DNA of 64,000 bases, taken from contig WTXI01000058.1 in the NCBI GenBank assembly GCA_022376515.1, positions 1-64,000 of the forward strand, written 5' to 3'. This DNA comes from Lactifluus volemus (taxonomy: Eukaryota; Basidiomycota; Agaricomycetes; Russulales; Russulaceae). The notes below the pieces were generated by a model. The model was not told the DNA's origin. It searched no databases and was given only the letters and a program-made list of their open reading frames with translations. Numbering within the stretch: position 1 is the stretch's first letter; each line of letters starts with the position of its first letter. Below are positions 59,201-64,000 of this stretch, one piece after another. The position numbers and the translations under genes are program-made.

Positions 59201-61798
59201 TTTGGGGGGATCATTTAGAACGTCTTGGCATTGAACAGGACCTGTTTCCAAACCTTCGATTGCTGTTCGAGACAAGGTTTCTCTTTTGGCTGGAAGTGCT
59301 TAGCATCAAGAACAGTGTCGGTCTTGCATCACGAGCATTGGCGTCTCTTAACACATGGTTGCGGTCTGATCAGCAGAAGGTAGGCGGCTCTTATCATTTT
59401 ATACGACATGTAGTAACTATTTGGGTATGATTACAGCTATCATTCCAATCAGAGGTTGAGAATCTCTTGGCATTAGTGAATGATGCGTTCGCTTTTGTGC
59501 GGTATTTCGGGATGGCGATATCAAGAAGCGTTCCGCACATATATATATCTGCTCTCCCATTTGCGCCATCCTCTTCCCGCATCGTCGAGCACCATCTTCA
59601 CTTATTCCCCCATATATTGGTTTTGAGACGCGGACAGTTGTCTGATTGGCCAGCATTGGAAATGACTATTCAAGCACATGACAGACAAGTCGACTCTGTG
59701 GTATTCTCGCCAGATGGGCAGCGGATCGCATCAGCCTCGCGAGATCGCACGATTCGGGTGTGGGATGCAACAACGGGGGAAATTGTCGCGGGACCGTTTA
59801 CTGGACACACCAATTTTGTCTTGTCTGTCGCGTTCTCGCCTGATGGGAAACGCATCGCATCGGCCTCGGCCGATCGCACGATTTGCGTGTGGGATGCCGC
59901 AACAGGAGAGGTCGTAGCGGGACCATTTACTGGACACAAGAAATACGTCAGAAGCGTTGCATTCTCACCGAACGGGCAACACATTGCCTCGGCCTCGAAC
60001 GATCGCACGATTCGTATTTGGGATGCCGCAACTGGAGAGGTCGTAGCAGGCCCATTTATTGGACACATCGACGAGGTCTTCTTTGTTACATTCTCACCAG
60101 ACGGGCAATGTATCGCCTCTGCCTCTCAAGATTGCACGATTCGCATGTGGGATGCTGCAACCGGTGAGGCCATAGCGGGCCCATACACTGGACACACCGA
60201 ACGGGTCAGCTGTGTTGCATTCTCACCGGACGGGAAACATGTCGCTTCGGTCTCGCAAGATCGTACGATTCGTGTGTGGGATTCCGCAACAGGAAAGGTG
60301 GTAGCCGGCCCATTTACTGGACACACCGATGCCATCTACTCTATTGTGTTCTCTCCGGATGGACGGCGCATCACCTCAGCCTCGGGAGATCGCACGATTT
60401 GCGTGTGGGATTCTGCAACGGGTCAGATCGTAGCAGGCCCATTTATTGGACACACATCTTCCATATTTTCTATTTCGGTCTCACCTGACGGGCAGCGCAT
60501 TGCCTCGGCCTCGGCTGATCGTACGGTTTGCGTGTGGCATTCCAGAAAAGGAGTGGCAAGGGCCTCGTTCACCGGACATACCCAATCGATTTTCTCTGTT
60601 GCAATCTCACCGGACTGGCAACGGATAGCCTCGGCCTCTGCGGATTGCACACTTTGTGTGTGGATGCCACAACAGGGGAGGTCACAGCAGGTCCGTTTAC
60701 TGGTCACACCGATTGGGTCCTTTCTGTTGCGTTCTCGCCTGAAGGGCAGCGGATCGCCTCGGCCTCGCGAGACCGCACGATTCGTGTGTGGGATACTGCG
60801 ACAGGAAATATTGTAGCGGGCCCGTTTATTGGACATACCGATGAGGTCAGGTCTGTTGCATTCTCGCCGGACGGACAACGGATTGCATCGGGCTCGGATG
60901 ATCGCACGATTCGTGTGTGGGATGCCATGACGGGAGAGGTTGTAGTGGGCCCGTGTACTGGACACACTGATGCGGTCCGCTCTGTTGCAATCTCGCCGGA
61001 CGGGAACCGCATCGCCTCTGCCTCGAGTGACCGCACGATTCGAGTATGGGATGCTGCGACAGGGGAGGTCGTAGCGGGCCCGTTCAATGGTCACACTCAG
61101 TTAATTTTTTGTGTCGCGTTTTCACCGGACGGGCAGCGAATTGCCTCAGGCTCGGCAGATAAGACAATTCGTGTGTGGGGTTCTGTGACAGGACAAGAAG
61201 TTGTAGGCTCGTTTACAGGACATGCCAGTGGCGTCGCCTTCGTTACATTCTCACCTGACGGGCGGCGCATTGCATCGGCCTCGGTCGATCGCACGATTCG
61301 CTTGTGGAATTCTGCTACAGGGGTGGCCGTAGTAGGCCCCTTTATTGGACACACTGAATGGGTCAGCTCGGTTGCATTCTCGCCAGACGGGCAGCGGATC
61401 GTTTCGGCCTCGGGAGATTGCACGATCCGCATGTGGGATGCCACAACAGGACAGGATGTTGTGGGCTCGTCTACCGGACTCACCCAATCGACTAACTCTG
61501 GTGCGTCCAGTTTCGATATTACCTCGACCTTACGAGATCACACGATCCTCGCAGGGAAACGCAGAGCAGAAGGTATTGATAAAAATCACATTATGGAGAA
61601 GTTCCCAGTCAGTAGTGACGGGTGGATGTATGGGGAAGATAAGAACTCCTTTTGTGGATTCCTCCCATTCACCGGCCATACCTTCATAGAGCTAACACAG
61701 TGTGGGTTTCTGGCAAAGATAGAACGGAGGTAGATCTTTCAAAATTTGTGTATGGATTAAATTGGACTATGGTCTATATTCACAGTTCATGTAAATAG
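56235..61798 (+). pseudogene. gene E: C2-NACHT-WD40 NLR-like gene with three frameshifts
   Basis: Very close paralogue of gene D with the same start ([10 protein letters not shown]), introns and 14 WD40 repeats. Walker A is GQAGTGKS. Single bases are missing relative to D at 58873-58875 (CCCC to CCC, in the NACHT exon), 60661-60663 (GGG to GG, in WD40 repeat 8) and about 61640 (in the tail). If these are corrected, the tail reads through DGWMYGED and SKFVYG to a stop at 61796-61798. Several WD40 repeats differ from D at few positions, mostly those following the GHT and SAS motifs. Either a young pseudogene or a copy with residual consensus errors. Confidence 0.78.
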
Positions 61799-63299
61799 AG
61801 TCACGTGTATGTGCAAACTCGTATCCTTCGAATTCAGTTACCGCCAGCGGGTCTGTCTGAGGTACGGCCAGTACTAGTAGAGTTGCTCTTCAATATTAAG
61901 TCAGGCACTAGTATTTGGGTCACCGTGTAAAACCCACCACCGCATTGCCCAAAAGTTGAACCCTTCTCGGAGTCTCGGATGAGCCTAGTTTTTGTCTCTT
62001 CCTCAGGTACTCTCTTTCTCGCTGAAGTCGCTGAGGGCATCAAGTATTTCATCTGAGAATGGCTTGTAGAAGATGCTGCAGCTGTCCAAAGACATCTAGA
62101 GATGCAGTGGCTTGTGTACCAGAAATTATTAATAATATGCTTACAGTAACCCAACTTTTCGCTACGCTGACCAATAACACATACCTGTTCACTACCAAGG
62201 CTCGGATCTGGTCCGGACTCTGGAAGCCCTTCATGAAGAAAACGGTGAGCAAGATTCAATCCTTAGCCGTCTTGTATATTGATTGTTTGGGAGGCGGGTT
62301 GCAATGTGCCCGAGCCAGGTCTTGTTTGTGCCACCCAGTTCCATGGACACCCTGGTGAGCCGCCTGCGGCCGTGCCTCCATGGGTGCTCTTGAGGCTGGC
62401 CATAGCATCAGTGTGTTGAGGGACGCCAAGTGTTAGTATCATGGAGTGCAATTTATGAGTGTGTCCAGAAATGGGGCTAGGGCAACACAGAGTGGCAACA
62501 CAGTGCATGTATCGTGTACGCCGCGTCGGTATGACAGCTACAATTTGTATTTGGACGACATGACAATAACATCAGGAATTAACAACAAGTGGCTAGAGAA
62601 CAGAAGGTAAGGATGACCGTAGAAGAAACGAGAATGGTGGTGGCACCACGCACCTAGCGCTCCCGGGCCTCTCCTCCTTACCCCTTCGCAGAGCCAATCC
62701 TTACTCTCTATAAAATCTTATCAAACCTGCCAAGATGGCCCACGTTTTTGAAAACACGTCTTCACTGAAGTAGCACTGAACGAAATCCTGCTCGGAGTAC
62801 AGTTTACTGCCCAATCGGGACCACGGGTCATAAATGAGAGCTGTGTCAGCAGCGAGCAGACTCTGCTAACCATGCGGATAGAATTACTGTCAGCGATATA
62901 TGCGGGGGCCATGTGAATCTTGAGGCCTGTAGGACATGAGTTGACGAACCGGAGCGTGTGGCGGGTGTCTTGAGATGAGTTGGCCAACGGGGATCTAAGC
63001 GGAAAGTGGATCATGGATATATGCGTTGAAACGTAGTAGTGTGAGGCCATGTGAGGTCACGGTATTGGTCGATCGCAGTTCTTCTCTGATGAGCAACCCA
63101 ATAGGGTAAGTCTGATACAAATCATGGCAGTGAGGCTGCGTTCGTGTAGATAAAGGCCTTGTTACCTCTCCTTTTCGCATCCACTCATCTCCTAAAGCGG
63201 GATCGATTTATCGGACTGGAGAGTGACGTAGCACAATGTATGCCCTTTTCGCACGACCATGAACACGCACAAATACCTACTTAGTACGGGTGACCAAGA
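61799..63299. other. spacer downstream of gene E; no supported gene
   Basis: 62880-63170 resembles 51180-51480. About 1 kb at 61.9-62.87 kb has no counterpart in unit 1 and may be an insertion, but I found no terminal repeats, target-site duplication or coding motif in it. Minus-strand frames at 61834-62259 and 62263-62508 are unrecognised. Confidence 0.45.
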
Positions 63300-63667
63300 G
63301 TCGGAGTGCCGTGGCGGTATAGCGTAACTTCATTGACGGGTCTGTGGAAATGATGGAGGCGGTGACCTGCGTGGCACGCTTCCCGTCAAATGATGAAAAT
63401 ATGGTCGACCAAGTGAGAAGATCTCGTTGAGCTCTGCTCTGAATCGTGAGAGGAATTTCGTTTGGCCGCGTTTTACCGCGGGCAACCGGTCGGACCGGTT
63501 GTTCCGGGGTCCAATTTCACTTCCGGAGCTTCCGCTCGGCCTTTGACCCGTAGTAGATCCTCTTGCGCAACGTTCTCTAGCCTCGACTTTTCCGGAATTT
63601 GCCACTGAGCAAGAAAAAGTTATATTTCACTCTCGTAAGTATAAGGCCCCTTTGGTTTTCATTCCAG
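63300..63667. repeat. second copy of the upstream region of the hypothetical gene
   Basis: Matches 52237-52610, including the short GTAAGT...CAG element before the coding part. The promoter of the partial gene that follows probably lies here. Confidence 0.6.
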
Positions 63668-64000
63668 AAGATGTCCTTAGCGTTATTGAGCCTTCAATTG
63701 AAAAATCACACGAGGCGGTGTTGCCAACGCTAGACACTAGGCTGCCACTGACGGGGTTACGACACATGTCTTTTGAAGTTTCGGACGACCTCGATCCGTC
63801 GGTGACTCCAATTCAGGTGTCTCCTAGGAGCAGTCACGACGATGAAGAAGAACAGAACAGAACTCTGGCATTTCGAGTCTACAAGGCAGTCTGGGATGAG
63901 TTCAACAAATGGAAGGTGGAGGACTGCAGGCAACATTTACTTTCCCTCCAGAATCCTTTACCGCCCCCGGAAGTGGCGAAAGCGACGTCTCGCGTTGCGT
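63668..64000 (+). CDS. unidentified gene, second copy, cut by the window end
   Basis: Matches 52611-52950 with about 20 substitutions and a 10-bp deletion near the start, which makes the upstream frame (EDVLSVIEPS) run into the conserved MSFEV, FRVYKAVWDEFNKWK frame. The 3' part lies beyond the window, so it cannot be told whether this copy continues into a longer gene. Confidence 0.5.

Larger units (their letters stand above)
53491..64000. repeat. large tandem duplication, unit 2 (continues past window end)
   Basis: Begins abruptly inside the wax-synthase coding sequence ('gagcttggtactgcgctgtaa') directly after sequence belonging to the hypothetical gene of unit 1. Gene order then repeats that of unit 1. 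Confidence 0.9.

Overview
The window is nuclear DNA from a basidiomycete fungus, most likely an Agaricomycete. The evidence is: short (about 47-75 bp) GT-AG introns in nearly every gene; a complete PROPPIN gene with the FRRGT lipid-binding motif (ATG18); several STAND proteins with NACHT domains and long arrays of nearly identical WD40 repeats, a hallmark of Agaricomycete genomes; wax-synthase-like membrane proteins; and a LINE retrotransposon with an RNase H domain. There is no operon structure and no bacterial or viral signature. I cannot name the species from sequence alone.

Left part (1-33.3 kb, genes on the minus strand). A unit of one C2-NACHT-WD40 gene plus one ATG18 gene occurs three times head to tail. 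Genes A (1186-7590) and C (24827-31114) have complete reading frames of about 1983 and 1930 codons when spliced. Gene B (9618-15949) is broken by at least six 1-bp deletions. Only the ATG18 next to gene C is complete (31762-33329, 423 aa, six exons). The other two ATG18 copies survive as decayed 3' fragments at 7975-8605 and 16371-16760. A full-length LINE (16991-24567) with a perfect 12-bp target-site duplication and a 14-A tail sits in the spacer between the second ATG18 fragment and gene C.

Middle (33.3-42.2 kb). This is mostly gene-poor DNA. It holds a tandem duplication of about 2.2 kb carrying two copies of a small secreted cysteine-rich protein gene, each behind a TATA box. The first copy is intact (207 aa) and the second appears frame-damaged at its first exon.

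Right part (42.6-64 kb, genes on the plus strand). A second tandem duplication, period about 10.7 kb, carries a wax-synthase-like gene, a spacer, a second type of C2-NACHT-WD40 gene with 14 WD40 repeats (gene D 45509-50832; gene E 56235-61798, broken), and an unidentified gene (52614-53464; repeat starts again at about 63.67 kb). The copy boundary at about 53,490 cuts the second wax synthase.

Together the window is a birth-and-death cluster of five fungal NLR-like receptor genes in two back-to-back blocks. All five share one exon architecture: N-terminal C2-like domain, helical region, NACHT on one large exon, then a WD40 array on its own exon entered through a phase-0 intron, and a conserved C-terminal tail. 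Proteins of this class are known or proposed to act in non-self recognition and heterokaryon incompatibility. That role is inferred here from family, not shown. The most interesting observations are a probable conversion of a WD40 repeat into an intron in gene C, the uncharacterised C-terminal tail shared by both subfamilies, and a strikingly one-directional set of 1-bp deletions across the duplicated genes that could be real decay or assembly error.
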